A stretch of DNA of 64,000 bases from Viridibacterium sediminicola (GCF_039631295.1 NZ_JBDIVE010000005.1:62001-126000), one strand, 5' to 3'; shown: positions 16,889 to 27,487, counted from the first letter of the stretch. Notes: generated from the letters alone by a model not told the origin. Made by a program: numbers and translations.

Positions 16889-17782
16889 TCAGAGCACGCT
16901 CTTGAGCAGTTTGCCCATTTCCGAGGGGTTGCGCGTGACGGTAAAACCGCACTCTTCCATGATGGCGAGCTTGGCATCGGCCGTATCAGCACCACCAGAG
17001 ATCAGCGCACCTGCGTGGCCCATGCGCTTGCCGGCCGGTGCCGTAACACCCGCGATGAAGCCGACCACCGGCTTCTTCATGTTGGCCTTGCACCATTGTG
17101 CCGCTTCGGCTTCGTCCGGACCACCGATTTCGCCAATCATGATGACCGCATCGGTGTCGGGATCGTCGTTGAAAGCACGCATCACGTCGATGTGCTTGAG
17201 GCCATTGATCGGATCGCCACCGATACCGACAGCCGAAGACTGGCCCAGGCCGATTTCGGTCAGCTGTGCCACGGCTTCATAGGTCAGGGTACCCGAACGC
17301 GAGACGACACCGATGCGCCCCTTGCGGTGGATATGGCCGGGCATGATACCGATCTTGATTTCGTCCGGCGTGATCAGACCCGGGCAGTTCGGGCCGAGCA
17401 GCAGGGTCTTCTTGCCGCCCGCAGCTTCCTTGGCCTTCATCTTGTTGCGCACTTCCAGCATGTCACGCACCGGAATGCCTTCGGTGATGCAGATGGCCAG
17501 ATCCAGATCGGCTTCGACAGCTTCCCAGATCGCAGCGGCGGCGCCGGCCGGCGGCACGTAGATCACGGAAACCGTAGCGCCCGTCTCGGCAGCGGCTTCC
17601 TTCACCGAACCGTAAATGGGGATATTGAAGATCGACTCGCCCGCCTTCTTGGGATTGACGCCTGCGACGAAACAGTTCTTGCCGTTTGCGTATTCCTGGC
17701 ACTTCTCGGTGTGGAACTGCCCGGTCTTGCCCGTGATGCCCTGGGTGATGACCTTGGTATCTTTGTTGATGAAAATCGACAT
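16889..17782 (-). CDS. sucD: Succinyl-CoA synthetase alpha subunit
   Basis: This 297-residue alpha subunit converts succinyl-CoA to succinate in the TCA cycle with formation of ATP/GTP. The CoA-binding Rossmann fold begins with SIFINKDTKVITQGITGKTG, and GPNCPGLI is the conserved CoA-site loop. The phosphorylated His is His256 in GHAGALISGG. It is 23 bp downstream of sucC and is followed by a terminator. Length matches the family. Confidence 0.98.
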   Translation of the reverse strand: MSIFINKDTKVITQGITGKTGQFHTEKCQEYANGKNCFVAGVNPKKAGESIFNIPIYGSVKEAAAETGATVSVIYVPPAGAAAAIWEAVEADLDLAICITEGIPVRDMLEVRNKMKAKEAAGGKKTLLLGPNCPGLITPDEIKIGIMPGHIHRKGRIGVVSRSGTLTYEAVAQLTEIGLGQSSAVGIGGDPINGLKHIDVMRAFNDDPDTDAVIMIGEIGGPDEAEAAQWCKANMKKPVVGFIAGVTAPAGKRMGHAGALISGGADTADAKLAIMEECGFTVTRNPSEMGKLLKSVL

Positions 17783-17805
17783 TTATTAAACTCCTGACCT
17801 ATGGC

Positions 17806-19337
<1,532 letters not shown>

Positions 19338-21674
19338 ATGACTTCATCCACAGCCTCCATCAGCAAGCTTCGCCAATCCGGCCGCCTGCTGCATCTCAGG
19401 CCGGCCCGGCCAATTTACCTGCTCGCCCGGGTGTGGTCGCCATTGCTGGCGCTGGCTTGCCTGAGCCTGACGACACCGGCTTACTCCGTAGGCCTCGGCG
19501 AAGCACAGACCAGCAGTCATATCGGCCAGCTCCTGCAAGTACGCATTCCCCTGCAAGGCACGGCCGATGACGGCCTGAGCACGGAGTGCATCCGCCTTGA
19601 AGGTCCGCGCGCCAGCAGCGCAGACGATCTGCCCTGGCTGCGTAACGGACGCCTGCAGCTGATGGCCCAGGATGGCCAGCAAGTCCTGATCATCAATTCA
19701 ACGCAGCCGATCAACTCGCCCGTCATCATGCTCGCCGTCCGCCTGGACTGCGGCACTTCGCTGCGTCGCGAATACACGCTGCTGCTCAACCCGCCCGGCA
19801 GCAACGAGATCACCCCGGCCGTCATCAAAGCCACGCCAAGCCCGGCGCCCAAAGCCGCACCCGACACCAGCGCGCCGGCATCAACCCTGCGCACCCGCGC
19901 GGGCGAGAGCTTGCGCAGCATCGCGCAAAGCTTTTTCCCGGACAGCAAGAGCCTGCAGCGCGATTACGCAAACCTGATCCGTGCACAAAATGCCGACAAG
20001 CTGGGCAACACGAAGGACAGCGCCCAGCTGCCCGCCGGCCTGGAGCTACAGCTGCCGGATATGCAGGCGCTGGACAACAAGCGCTTGCCCAGCGCCGCTG
20101 AACATCCAGCACCTCCAGTTCGTAAAGCCGCAGCGAGCCCGGCCGCCGCCCCGGCTCCCGCGCGCAGCAAGCGCAGCGGGGAACCGCAGCAACGCCTGAT
20201 CGTGGGCAGCGCAGCGCTGCCCACCCTGCAAATGGACACCACGCTGGCTGGCCGCAAGGATCTGTCGGAGAAAGAGCGCGCCCAGCTGCGCACCGATCTG
20301 CAGTTGATCGCCACGCTCGACGAGAAGATCGCCACCCAGCTCGAGCTGAGTGAGAAGCTGCGCCAGCTCGAAGCCCTGCAAACGCAGATGCAGTCAGCCG
20401 TACAGGCGCTGGAACAGCGCATCCAGACCCAGCAGGCCGTGCTGGCCAACGGCGTGCCTGCCGGCAACAGCAGCAACAGTGCAACGCCTGCGAGCCTGCC
20501 CAGCAAAGCTCAGGTGGAGTCTGCGCTGAGCTTTAGCGCCGTGCCCTGGTGGCTGTGGCCAGCGGCACTGCTGCTTGTACTGCTGATCCTGGTGCTGGCC
20601 CTGCTGCGGCAGCGCCGCGCCCGGTCTGCTGAAAAAACGCTGATTCTCGACGAAGCTGGACCGACGCAGAGCGCCTCTGCGGCCGACAATCTGTATGAGC
20701 CGCTGACCGAAGAAGACATCTGGCCCGAGCACAAACCCAGTAGCAGCCCAGAACAACGCCCTGGCGCCTCTGACGACCTGCCCAGCCTCAGCGAAATCGG
20801 CCCGACCTCGGTGCTGCACATCGGCGAAGACCTGGAAGAGCACAATTCAGCCGTCGAGCTGGCCGAGATCATGATGTCCTTCGGCCGTGTGCAAGGCGCC
20901 GCACAGACGCTGGCAGACTTCATCCGCAACAATCCGAAGCAGGCTGTCCGCCCCTGGGTCAAGCTGCTGGAAGTCTATAAAGCAGCAGAAATGCGCACCG
21001 AGTTCGAAGCGCTGACCGCTCAGCTGAACAAGACTTTCAACGTCAAGCCGGTCGCCTGGGAAGAATTCGAGGTGGCCATGCAGGCACCCGAATCAATTGA
21101 AAACATCGCTCATCTGAACAGCCGGCTATGCGCCCAATGGGGCACGCGCGAATGCCAGGCCTGGCTGTACGAACTGCTGCGCGATAACCGCCAGGGCTCG
21201 CGCCAAGGCTTCCCGCTGGCGATTGTCGATGAAATCCTGCTGCTGATGGGCATTCTTGAAGCACAGCTTGGCCCCTACAAACCTGACACCGATGGCGCCA
21301 ACCTTGGCAAAGCAGCTGCACCGGCCAATGCCAGCTCGCACGCCAGCGCCAATACAGCCAATACAGTCGCCCCCACGCTGAAAATGCCCACCGAGCAACT
21401 CCTGACCCCGACCCTGCCGGCGGCGGCGGGCACAGCTGCTGCGCTGTCGGCCACTGCGGCGGTGCTGGAGTCCGGTCTGGAGCCTGCCAAACCCACGGAA
21501 GAACTGCTGGATCTGAACTTCGACATGGGTTCGACTGATCTGGATCTGGGGCTGGACATGGACTCAAGCGACCTGAGCACCACGCTGACCATCAATCTCG
21601 ACGACCTGCCTGACGATGACGATGATCAGACCCACGCCAAGACGCGCTTCGAGCCGCGCGACAAGGACCTCTGA
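19338..21674 (+). CDS. fimV: FimV-like peptidoglycan-binding membrane protein
   Basis: A 778-residue protein from ATG 19338 with the FimV architecture. In order: a signal peptide, the FimV N-terminal domain (VGLGEAQTSSHIGQLLQVRI), a LysM-like domain (TLRTRAGESLRSIAQSFFPDS), a Gln/Leu coiled coil near 320-350, one transmembrane helix (WWLWPAALLLVLLILVLALL), then an acidic cytoplasmic part with a TPR-like FimV C-terminal region. FimV organises polar type IV pili, twitching and c-di-GMP/cAMP signalling in Pseudomonas. It is a shorter version than in Pseudomonas. The frame continues upstream to 19170 but without family sequence. It ends one base before the convergent NIF3-family stop. Confidence 0.85.
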   Translation: MTSSTASISKLRQSGRLLHLRPARPIYLLARVWSPLLALACLSLTTPAYSVGLGEAQTSSHIGQLLQVRIPLQGTADDGLSTECIRLEGPRASSADDLPWLRNGRLQLMAQDGQQVLIINSTQPINSPVIMLAVRLDCGTSLRREYTLLLNPPGSNEITPAVIKATPSPAPKAAPDTSAPASTLRTRAGESLRSIAQSFFPDSKSLQRDYANLIRAQNADKLGNTKDSAQLPAGLELQLPDMQALDNKRLPSAAEHPAPPVRKAAASPAAAPAPARSKRSGEPQQRLIVGSAALPTLQMDTTLAGRKDLSEKERAQLRTDLQLIATLDEKIATQLELSEKLRQLEALQTQMQSAVQALEQRIQTQQAVLANGVPAGNSSNSATPASLPSKAQVESALSFSAVPWWLWPAALLLVLLILVLALLRQRRARSAEKTLILDEAGPTQSASAADNLYEPLTEEDIWPEHKPSSSPEQRPGASDDLPSLSEIGPTSVLHIGEDLEEHNSAVELAEIMMSFGRVQGAAQTLADFIRNNPKQAVRPWVKLLEVYKAAEMRTEFEALTAQLNKTFNVKPVAWEEFEVAMQAPESIENIAHLNSRLCAQWGTRECQAWLYELLRDNRQGSRQGFPLAIVDEILLLMGILEAQLGPYKPDTDGANLGKAAAPANASSHASANTANTVAPTLKMPTEQLLTPTLPAAAGTAAALSATAAVLESGLEPAKPTEELLDLNFDMGSTDLDLGLDMDSSDLSTTLTINLDDLPDDDDDQTHAKTRFEPRDKDL

Positions 21675-22421
21675 TCAGACCGGATTGTCCACATCGAGGA
21701 AATCCACCTGCAGCCCGAAGCGTTCTGCCAGATGCGTACCGAGCGCCTTGACACCGTAACGCTCGGTGGCGTGATGGCCGGCGGCAAGATAAGCAACGCC
21801 GCTCTCCCGCGCCAGATGCACGGTAGGCTCTGAAATCTCGCCTGACAGATAGAGATCCGCGCCGGCCAAAATAGCCTGCTCGAAGCTAGACTGCGCCGCG
21901 CCTGTACACCAAGCCACGCGCTTGACGCTGCGCTGCGGATCGCCAATCAGCATGGGGGTCCGCCCCAAAGCGGCAGCGAGCGACTGCGCCAACTCGCCGG
22001 CCGTTGTCGCGCCCCCGCAATCGCCAAGAAAAATCAGATCCTGATCGCCACAGCGCCCACTGATCTGCCAGCCGAGCAGCGCCGCCAGCTGTGCGTTATT
22101 GCCCAGCTGGGGATGCAGATCCAGCGGCAAATGGTAGGCAAACAGATTGATGTCCGCCGCCAGCAGACTCGCCAGACGCTTGCGGCGAAAGCCAGTGACA
22201 CGGCCGTCCTCGCCGCGCCAGAACCAGCCGTGATGCACCAGGATAGCGTCTGCCTGCAGCGCCACGGCCTGATCAATCAAAGCTTGGCTGGCCGTCACCC
22301 CGCAAACCACGCGCCGTATATCCTCACGACCTTCCACCTGCAGACCGTTTGGGCAATAATCCTTGATCCGCGCGGATAGCAGCAAATCGTCCAGATACTC
22401 CTGCAGTTCGTGTCTTTTCAT
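21675..22421 (-). CDS. NIF3/YbgI-family dinuclear metal-binding protein
   Basis: A 248-residue NIF3-like protein (annotated in places as GTP cyclohydrolase 1 type 2 homologue). Metal-binding signatures are visible: ILVHHGWFW near residue 64, AYHLPLDLHPQLGNN, and the C-terminal SGEISEPTVHLARESG and AAGHHATERYG. The true biochemical role of the family is unsettled. It is divergent from the DegS-like gene with only 33 bp between start codons and meets fimV tail to tail with no gap. Confidence 0.9.
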   Translation of the reverse strand: MKRHELQEYLDDLLLSARIKDYCPNGLQVEGREDIRRVVCGVTASQALIDQAVALQADAILVHHGWFWRGEDGRVTGFRRKRLASLLAADINLFAYHLPLDLHPQLGNNAQLAALLGWQISGRCGDQDLIFLGDCGGATTAGELAQSLAAALGRTPMLIGDPQRSVKRVAWCTGAAQSSFEQAILAGADLYLSGEISEPTVHLARESGVAYLAAGHHATERYGVKALGTHLAERFGLQVDFLDVDNPV

Positions 22422-22454
22422 CTTGCTTCACTCAAATAAAACCGGGTTGGCACC

Positions 22455-23621
22455 ATGCAGCGTCTGTGGCTCATCTTCGCACAAACAGTCACCGTCGCAC
22501 TGGCGATCCTGTTTGCCCTCAGCACCTTGCGCCCGCAGTGGCTGCCGGCACAACTGTCCCGCACGCCGCCCAGTCTGAACATCCAGACCAAGCCTGCGGA
22601 GCAGGCCGCAATGCCCTCCGGCAATGGCTACGCAGCCGCTGCGCGCACCGCCCTGCCCGCAGTGGTGCACATTTTTACCAGCAAGGATGTACGCACACCG
22701 CGCCACCCGCTGATGGACGACCCGCTGTTCCGGCACTTCTTCGGTGATCGCTCGGAGGGCAGCACGCAGCGCCGTGCTTCGGGACTGGGCTCAGGGGTCG
22801 TGGTCAGCCCTGAAGGCTATATTCTGACCAATAACCACGTCATCGACACTGCCGACGAGATCGAAGTCGCGCTACAGGATGGCCGCAAGTTTGCCGCCAG
22901 AATCGTCGGGCGCGACCCCGAGAGCGATGTCGCCGTGCTGCGCATCAAGAGCCCGCAAGCCTTGCCGGCCATCACCTTCGCCAGCAGCAAATCGCTCAAT
23001 GTCGGCGATGTGGTCCTCGCCATCGGCAACCCCTTCGGCGTTGGCCAAACCGTGACCATGGGCATTGTCAGCGCACTGGGGCGCTCGCACCTGGGCATCA
23101 ATACCTTCGAGAACTTCATCCAGACCGATGCGGCCATCAACCCCGGCAACTCCGGCGGCGCCCTGGTCGATACCGAGGGCCACCTGGTCGGCATCAATAC
23201 GGCCATTTACTCGCGCTCTGGCGGCTCACTGGGGATCGGCTTTGCGATTCCTGCCGACAGCGTGCGCAAGACCATGGACGAGATCATCCGCAACGGCAGT
23301 GTCACGCGCGGCTGGATCGGCGTTGAAATCCAGGAGATCACGCCTGAACTGGCGCGCTCCTTCAAGCTCCCGCTGCAAGGCGCGCTGATCGCAGGCGTTG
23401 CCCGCAACAGCCCTGCCGAACAAGGCGGCGTCAAACCCGGGGACGCGATGGTCAGCGTTGCCGGTCAAAGCATCACAGACCCTCAGAGCATGCTGGAGCT
23501 GATCGCGGCGCAAACCCCAGGCAGCAGCGTCAAATTCCAGTTCGTACGTAAAGGCGCCCCGATTGAATTGACCCTGCAGATCGGCAAACGTCCGCTTCCT
23601 GACAAAACACAGCAGGAATGA
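22455..23621 (+). CDS. DegS/AlgW-like membrane-anchored trypsin-like serine protease
   Basis: A 388-residue HtrA-family protease with one N-terminal membrane anchor (LIFAQTVTVALAILFAL), a trypsin-like domain with the triad His128 (NNHVID), Asp158 (ESDVAVL) and Ser233 (GNSGGALVD), and a single PDZ domain from about 280. The single PDZ and anchor resemble DegS/AlgW, which cut anti-sigma factors under envelope stress; no anti-sigma gene is adjacent. The position close to NIF3 and tatABC is familiar from betaproteobacterial gene order. Confidence 0.88.
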   Translation: MQRLWLIFAQTVTVALAILFALSTLRPQWLPAQLSRTPPSLNIQTKPAEQAAMPSGNGYAAAARTALPAVVHIFTSKDVRTPRHPLMDDPLFRHFFGDRSEGSTQRRASGLGSGVVVSPEGYILTNNHVIDTADEIEVALQDGRKFAARIVGRDPESDVAVLRIKSPQALPAITFASSKSLNVGDVVLAIGNPFGVGQTVTMGIVSALGRSHLGINTFENFIQTDAAINPGNSGGALVDTEGHLVGINTAIYSRSGGSLGIGFAIPADSVRKTMDEIIRNGSVTRGWIGVEIQEITPELARSFKLPLQGALIAGVARNSPAEQGGVKPGDAMVSVAGQSITDPQSMLELIAAQTPGSSVKFQFVRKGAPIELTLQIGKRPLPDKTQQE

Positions 23622-23714
23622 AAAATTCCTGTCATCTGCCGTCAACCTGAAGCGCTGTTACGACGTTGTACGCCCATCGCTTGCAAAAAGCGCGCATGGG
23701 AAAGTGAATTGAAA

Positions 23715-23999
23715 ATGGGACAGAAAATCTGGGAATCGGTCGATTCCTTCATCGAATCGCTGAAAAATGCCGGCGTTCGGATCAACAACGAAAGTGAATT
23801 GCGCGAGCGCATGCTCGAAGCGCGGATGTGGCACATGGCCTTCATGACCCTCGCCTCCAACGGCCAGTCACTGGGCATCAGCTTTGAAGGCGATGAAAAC
23901 TCGCTGGATGAATCGGCCTTGAGCCGTCTGTTTGCCAGTAACAAGTTTGCACGCGGCGCTGAACACAGCTTCGCGGCACACCTTAAGGCCGCACACTGA
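23715..23999 (+). CDS. Small uncharacterised cytoplasmic protein
   Basis: A 94-residue protein I do not recognise. It is predicted helical, without signal or membrane segment: an N-terminal MGQKIWESVDSFIESLKNAG, a middle SELRERMLEARMWHMAFMTLA, and a C-terminal FARGAEHSFAAHL. ATG 23715 is chosen; a TTG two codons earlier is possible. Base composition is close to its neighbours and the frame is clean, so it looks like a real gene. It follows the DegS-like gene by 93 bp on the same strand. Confidence 0.6.
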   Translation: MGQKIWESVDSFIESLKNAGVRINNESELRERMLEARMWHMAFMTLASNGQSLGISFEGDENSLDESALSRLFASNKFARGAEHSFAAHLKAAH

Positions 24000-24020
24000 G
24001 CGCCTGCCACGGGCGATCAA

Positions 24021-24059
24021 CGGGTTTTCGGCAGCTCAAGCACTTGAGCTGCCAACCCG
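24021..24059. terminator. Long intergenic hairpin between convergent genes
   Basis: An inner perfect 11-bp stem (24030-24040 with 24043-24053, arm GGCAGCTCAAG, 2-nt loop) continues after a 3-nt bulge into an outer 6-bp stem (24021-24026 with 24054-24059, CGGGTT/AACCCG). It lies between the convergent small gene and tatC. There is no clear T-run on either side, so it could be a terminator of another type or an mRNA-end stabiliser. Confidence 0.55.
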
Positions 24060-24083
24060 CTCAGCGTGCCACTCAAGCCTGAC

Positions 24084-24812
24084 TCAAGTCAGGTCCTGCC
24101 GGCGCTGCATCAGGCTGGCCAGCAGCAAGCCAATCTCGAATAGCACACACATCGGGATTGCCAGCATTAGCTGCGAGGTTACGTCGGGCGGCGTGACCAC
24201 CGCAGCGACCACAAAAGCCCCCACGATCACGTAGCGCCGCGCTTCGCGCAGCTGGGCAACGCTCACCAGGCCCGTACGGACCAGCAAGAGCACCACGATC
24301 GGCACCTCGAAGGTGATACCGAAAGCGAGGAACATGCTCATCACGAAGGACAGGTATTGCTCGATATCGGGCGCCACCGTGATGCTCGCTGGCGCAAAAC
24401 CAGCGATGAACTTGAACACCATGCCAAACACAAAGAAGTAGCAGAAGGCCATGCCCAGCAAAAACAGCAGCGTGCTGCCAACCACCACGGGCAGGGCAAA
24501 ACGCCGCTCATGCGCATACAGGCCCGGAGCGACAAAGGCCCAGGTCTGGTAGAGCACAACAGGCAAGGCAATCACGAAGGCGGCCATTGCAGTCACCTTG
24601 ATCGGCACCAGAAATGGCGCCACCACCCCCGTCGAGATCATTCGCGTCCCTTCCGGCATCGCATTGATCAAGGGTAGCGCGAGCAAATCGTAGATCTGGC
24701 TGGCCCAGGGCATCAGACAGATAAAGACCACCAGGATCGCCAGTGCAGCGCGAATCAGTCGCGAACGCAACTCAACAAGATGAGACAGGAAAGATTCTTC
24801 GAGAATGGCCAC
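24084..24812 (-). CDS. tatC: TatC, twin-arginine translocase receptor
   Basis: A 242-residue protein with six predicted membrane helices. It begins VAILEESFLSHLVELRSRLIRA, the conserved TatC N-terminus with the catalytically important Glu and Arg. Other marks are the first periplasmic loop, FALPVVVGSTLLFLLGMAF and ITFEVPIVVLLLVRTG. It is the receptor for twin-arginine signal peptides. The start is GTG at 24812, 7 bp after the tatB stop; an upstream in-frame start would run through the tatB tail without family sequence. Confidence 0.95.
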   Translation of the reverse strand: MAILEESFLSHLVELRSRLIRAALAILVVFICLMPWASQIYDLLALPLINAMPEGTRMISTGVVAPFLVPIKVTAMAAFVIALPVVLYQTWAFVAPGLYAHERRFALPVVVGSTLLFLLGMAFCYFFVFGMVFKFIAGFAPASITVAPDIEQYLSFVMSMFLAFGITFEVPIVVLLLVRTGLVSVAQLREARRYVIVGAFVVAAVVTPPDVTSQLMLAIPMCVLFEIGLLLASLMQRRQDLT

Positions 24813-24819
24813 GGGGTAC

Positions 24820-25320
24820 TCAGTGCTTGTGTTCAGCTGCAGCGGGCGCCGCAAACAAATCCGGCTGGCTATCATCAACAGCAGGCTCAGCCGCCACGTC
24901 CTGCTCCAGCGGCACGGCGGCAGACGCGGCAACAGGCCCCGGCTCGGCCGACGCCGTAGCGGGCGTGTCGACCTGCGCGGGGGCGGCAATCGATGTGTGT
25001 TCTGTCACCGCCTCGAAGGCGCTCACCACAACAGGCTCCAGCGTGTGCTGCGCAGCCTGTTCCAGAGTGGAAACCTCTTCCTGCACAGCCGTCTGCACAT
25101 GCTGCAGCGAAGACTCCACCTCTTCTTGCATGCGCTTGAAGTCGGCCATCTCCATCTCGCGACTGATATCGGCTTTGACATCCGAGACGTAGCGCCGCAG
25201 GCGGCCGGTCAGATGGCCAACCGTTCGCGCAACGCGCGGCAACTGCTCGGGACCGATGACGACCAATGCAACTGCGCCAATGACGCCCAGCTCGGCAATG
25301 CTGAAATCAAACATGGACAA
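24820..25320 (-). CDS. tatB: TatB, twin-arginine translocase subunit
   Basis: A 166-residue protein with a short N-terminal membrane helix (FDFSIAELGVIGAVALVVIGPEQLP in part), the Pro-Arg hinge, an amphipathic helix (VARTVGHLTGRLRRYVSDV), and a long Ala/Pro-rich acidic tail. TatB forms the substrate-binding complex with TatC. It lies between tatA (92 bp upstream) and tatC. Confidence 0.95.
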   Translation of the reverse strand: MSMFDFSIAELGVIGAVALVVIGPEQLPRVARTVGHLTGRLRRYVSDVKADISREMEMADFKRMQEEVESSLQHVQTAVQEEVSTLEQAAQHTLEPVVVSAFEAVTEHTSIAAPAQVDTPATASAEPGPVAASAAVPLEQDVAAEPAVDDSQPDLFAAPAAAEHKH

Positions 25321-25412
25321 AACCTGGCAGGAACAGTCGCATGTACAGCACAGGCGACCGCAAAAACGAAGGGCGCCGAAGGATCAGCGCCCCGCTTGTG
25401 GCAAACGGTAAC

Positions 25413-25631
25413 TCAGGACTTCTTTTCCGTTGCCTGACCTTCGATGGTTTGCGCGCTCGCTTGCGCAGCCGGGGCTGCTGCTGCAGCGTCCGAACCATCC
25501 TTCATGCCTTGCTTGAAGCCCTTGATCGCACCACCAAGATCTTCGCCGATATTACGCAGCTTCTTGGTGCCGAAAATCATGGCGACGACGGCCAGCACGA
25601 TAAGCCAATGAACAAAACTAAATGAACCCAT
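25413..25631 (-). CDS. tatA: TatA, twin-arginine translocase pore subunit
   Basis: A 72-residue protein with the standard TatA plan: MGSFSFVHWLIVLAVVAMIF membrane helix, the FGTKKLRNIG hinge and an amphipathic helix, then a short Ala/Gln-rich tail. TatA oligomers form the transport path for folded proteins. It starts 9 bp after the hinT stop. Confidence 0.96.
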   Translation of the reverse strand: MGSFSFVHWLIVLAVVAMIFGTKKLRNIGEDLGGAIKGFKQGMKDGSDAAAAAPAAQASAQTIEGQATEKKS

Positions 25632-25640
25632 GATTTCTCC

Positions 25641-25988
25641 TCAATACTTCAGCATGGCAGGCAGGCCTTGCTCGCCGCCCAACACATGGAGGTGCAAATG
25701 ATACACCTCTTGCCCACCGACCCTGCCGGTGTTGATGATGCTACGAAAACCGTCCGCACTCCCGTGCTCGCGGGCCAGTCTGGGGGCCAGCGCCAACATT
25801 CGGCCCAGCAGCGCTGCATCCTCGGGCTCAGCATCGAACAAGGTCGCAATATGCTTTTTCGGGATGATCAGCAAATGCAGCGGCGCTTGCGGATGAATGT
25901 CACGAAAAGCCAGCAGCTCTTCATCTTCATAGACCTTGCTGGCAGGAATGCTGCCCTCAACGATGCGGCAGAAGATACAGTCGCTCAC
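25641..25988 (-). CDS. hinT: HIT-family nucleotide hydrolase (HinT-like)
   Basis: A 115-residue histidine-triad protein: CIFCRIVEGSIPASKVYEDE at the N-terminus and the HxHxHxx triad in YHLHLHVLGG near the C-terminus. HinT enzymes hydrolyse purine nucleoside phosphoramidates. The gene sits between hisE and tatA, its usual place in betaproteobacterial his-tat clusters. Confidence 0.95.
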   Translation of the reverse strand: MSDCIFCRIVEGSIPASKVYEDEELLAFRDIHPQAPLHLLIIPKKHIATLFDAEPEDAALLGRMLALAPRLAREHGSADGFRSIINTGRVGGQEVYHLHLHVLGGEQGLPAMLKY

Positions 25989-25993
25989 GGGCC

Positions 25994-26317
25994 CTACTCC
26001 TTGCGTGAATTCTTTTCGTCGATACCCGAAATGCCTTCGCGCCGATGCAGCTCGGCCAGCACATCATCGGCGGACAAACCGAAGTGCGCCAGCAACACCA
26101 GCGAATGGAACCAGACATCAGTCACTTCATACACAAGGTGACGCAGATCGCCATCCTTCGCGGCCATGATGGTTTCCGCCGCCTCTTCTGCCACTTTCTT
26201 GCAGATGGCGTCGGTCCCCTTGGCGTAGAGCTTGGCGACGTAGGACGATTCCGGTGCGGCACCCTTGCGTTCGACAAGCGTGGCAGACAAACGTTGCAAA
26301 ACGTGTGGGTCAATCAT
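25994..26317 (-). CDS. hisE: Phosphoribosyl-ATP pyrophosphatase
   Basis: A 107-residue enzyme for the second step of histidine synthesis, removing pyrophosphate from PR-ATP. The family stretch SSYVAKLYAKGTDAICKKVA and EEAAETIMAAKDGD carry the metal-binding acidic residues. ATG 26317 is used; the open frame continues upstream inside hisI without family sequence. It overlaps the hisI end by 8 bp. Confidence 0.96.
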   Translation of the reverse strand: MIDPHVLQRLSATLVERKGAAPESSYVAKLYAKGTDAICKKVAEEAAETIMAAKDGDLRHLVYEVTDVWFHSLVLLAHFGLSADDVLAELHRREGISGIDEKNSRKE

Positions 26318-26729
26318 GCGATTTACCTCCGTCCTTGCTGTAGATGAGATTGGGGTCCTTGAGCACCGGCTCAACCGTCTCCCACCCCGTCTCAGCCAGA
26401 TATTTCTGAAAGAAACAGCTATGCCGTCCGGTGTGGCAGGCAATACCACCAACCTGCTCGATCCGCAGCAGGATGACATCGTTATCGCAATCCATGCGCA
26501 GCTCGTGCACCTTCTGGATATGGCCGGACTCTTCACCCTTGTGCCACAGCTTGCGCCGCGAGCGCGACCAATACACGGCCTCGCCGGTGCGCGCAGTGGT
26601 CTCCAGCGCCTCGCGATTCATCCAGGCGAACATCAGTACATCGCCGCTTGCGTGATCCTGGGCAATCACAGGTACCAAGCCCTGATCATCCCAGCTGACC
26701 TGATTCAACCAACGCACATCTGCATTCAC
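26310..26729 (-). CDS. hisI: Phosphoribosyl-AMP cyclohydrolase
   Basis: A 139-residue stand-alone HisI that opens the adenine ring of PR-AMP. Conserved marks are DVLMFAWMNREALE, the metal-site DCDNDVILLRIEQ and the Cys/His cluster in ACHTGRHSCFF. The split hisI/hisE arrangement, not a fused hisIE, is usual for betaproteobacteria. It overlaps hisF by 4 bp. Confidence 0.97.
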   Translation of the reverse strand: MNADVRWLNQVSWDDQGLVPVIAQDHASGDVLMFAWMNREALETTARTGEAVYWSRSRRKLWHKGEESGHIQKVHELRMDCDNDVILLRIEQVGGIACHTGRHSCFFQKYLAETGWETVEPVLKDPNLIYSKDGGKSHD

Positions 26730-27487
26730 AAACGCACCTCGATTCCGCGCGCACGCATGAACTCCTTGGCTTCGCGCACCGTGTGTTCTCCGTAGTGAAA
26801 AATGCTGGCGGCCAACACCGCGTCTGCGCGGCCTTGCTGCACGCCATCGGCCAGATGCGCCAGCGAGCCGACTCCGCCGCTGGCGATCACCGGAATACTG
26901 ACAGCATCGGCAATGGCACGGGTCAGTGCCAGATCAAAACCGCTTTTGGTACCGTCGCGATCCATGCTGGTGAGCAGAATTTCACCGGCCCCCAGGCTGG
27001 CCACACGCTTGGCCCACTCGACGGCATCCAGCCCCGTGTTCTTGCGGCCGCCGTGTGAAAACACTTCCCAGCGGCTGTCGTCAGCGCTGCGCTTGGCGTC
27101 GATGGCGACCACGATGCACTGGTTGCCGACCTTGCCGGAAGCCTCGGCCACCAGGTCCGGATTGCTCAGCGCCGCGCTGTTCATGCTGACCTTGTCAGCG
27201 CCGGCATTGAGCAGGCGGCGCACATCGGCCACCGTGCGCACGCCGCCGCCCACCGTCAGCGGAATGAAGACCTGATTGGCGACCTGCTCGACGATGTGCA
27301 GGATGATGTCGCGCTCGTCCGAACTGGCGGTGATGTCGAGAAAGGTAATCTCGTCAGCCCCTTGCTCGTCATACCGACGCGCCACTTCAACCGGATCTCC
27401 GGCGTCGCGCAATTCAAGGAAATTGATACCTTTGACGACACGACCGGCATTGACGTCAAGACAGGGGATGATGCGTTTTGCAAGCAT
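26726..27487 (-). CDS. hisF: Imidazole glycerol phosphate synthase cyclase subunit
   Basis: A 253-residue (beta-alpha)8 barrel subunit. It starts MLAKRIIPCLDVNAGRVVKG with the catalytic Asp in CLDV, and carries the second Asp in VVAIDAKRS and phosphate loops in GGGVRT and ASGGVGSL. With HisH it makes imidazole glycerol phosphate and AICAR. It is 36 bp downstream of hisA. Confidence 0.98.
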   Translation of the reverse strand: MLAKRIIPCLDVNAGRVVKGINFLELRDAGDPVEVARRYDEQGADEITFLDITASSDERDIILHIVEQVANQVFIPLTVGGGVRTVADVRRLLNAGADKVSMNSAALSNPDLVAEASGKVGNQCIVVAIDAKRSADDSRWEVFSHGGRKNTGLDAVEWAKRVASLGAGEILLTSMDRDGTKSGFDLALTRAIADAVSIPVIASGGVGSLAHLADGVQQGRADAVLAASIFHYGEHTVREAKEFMRARGIEVRL

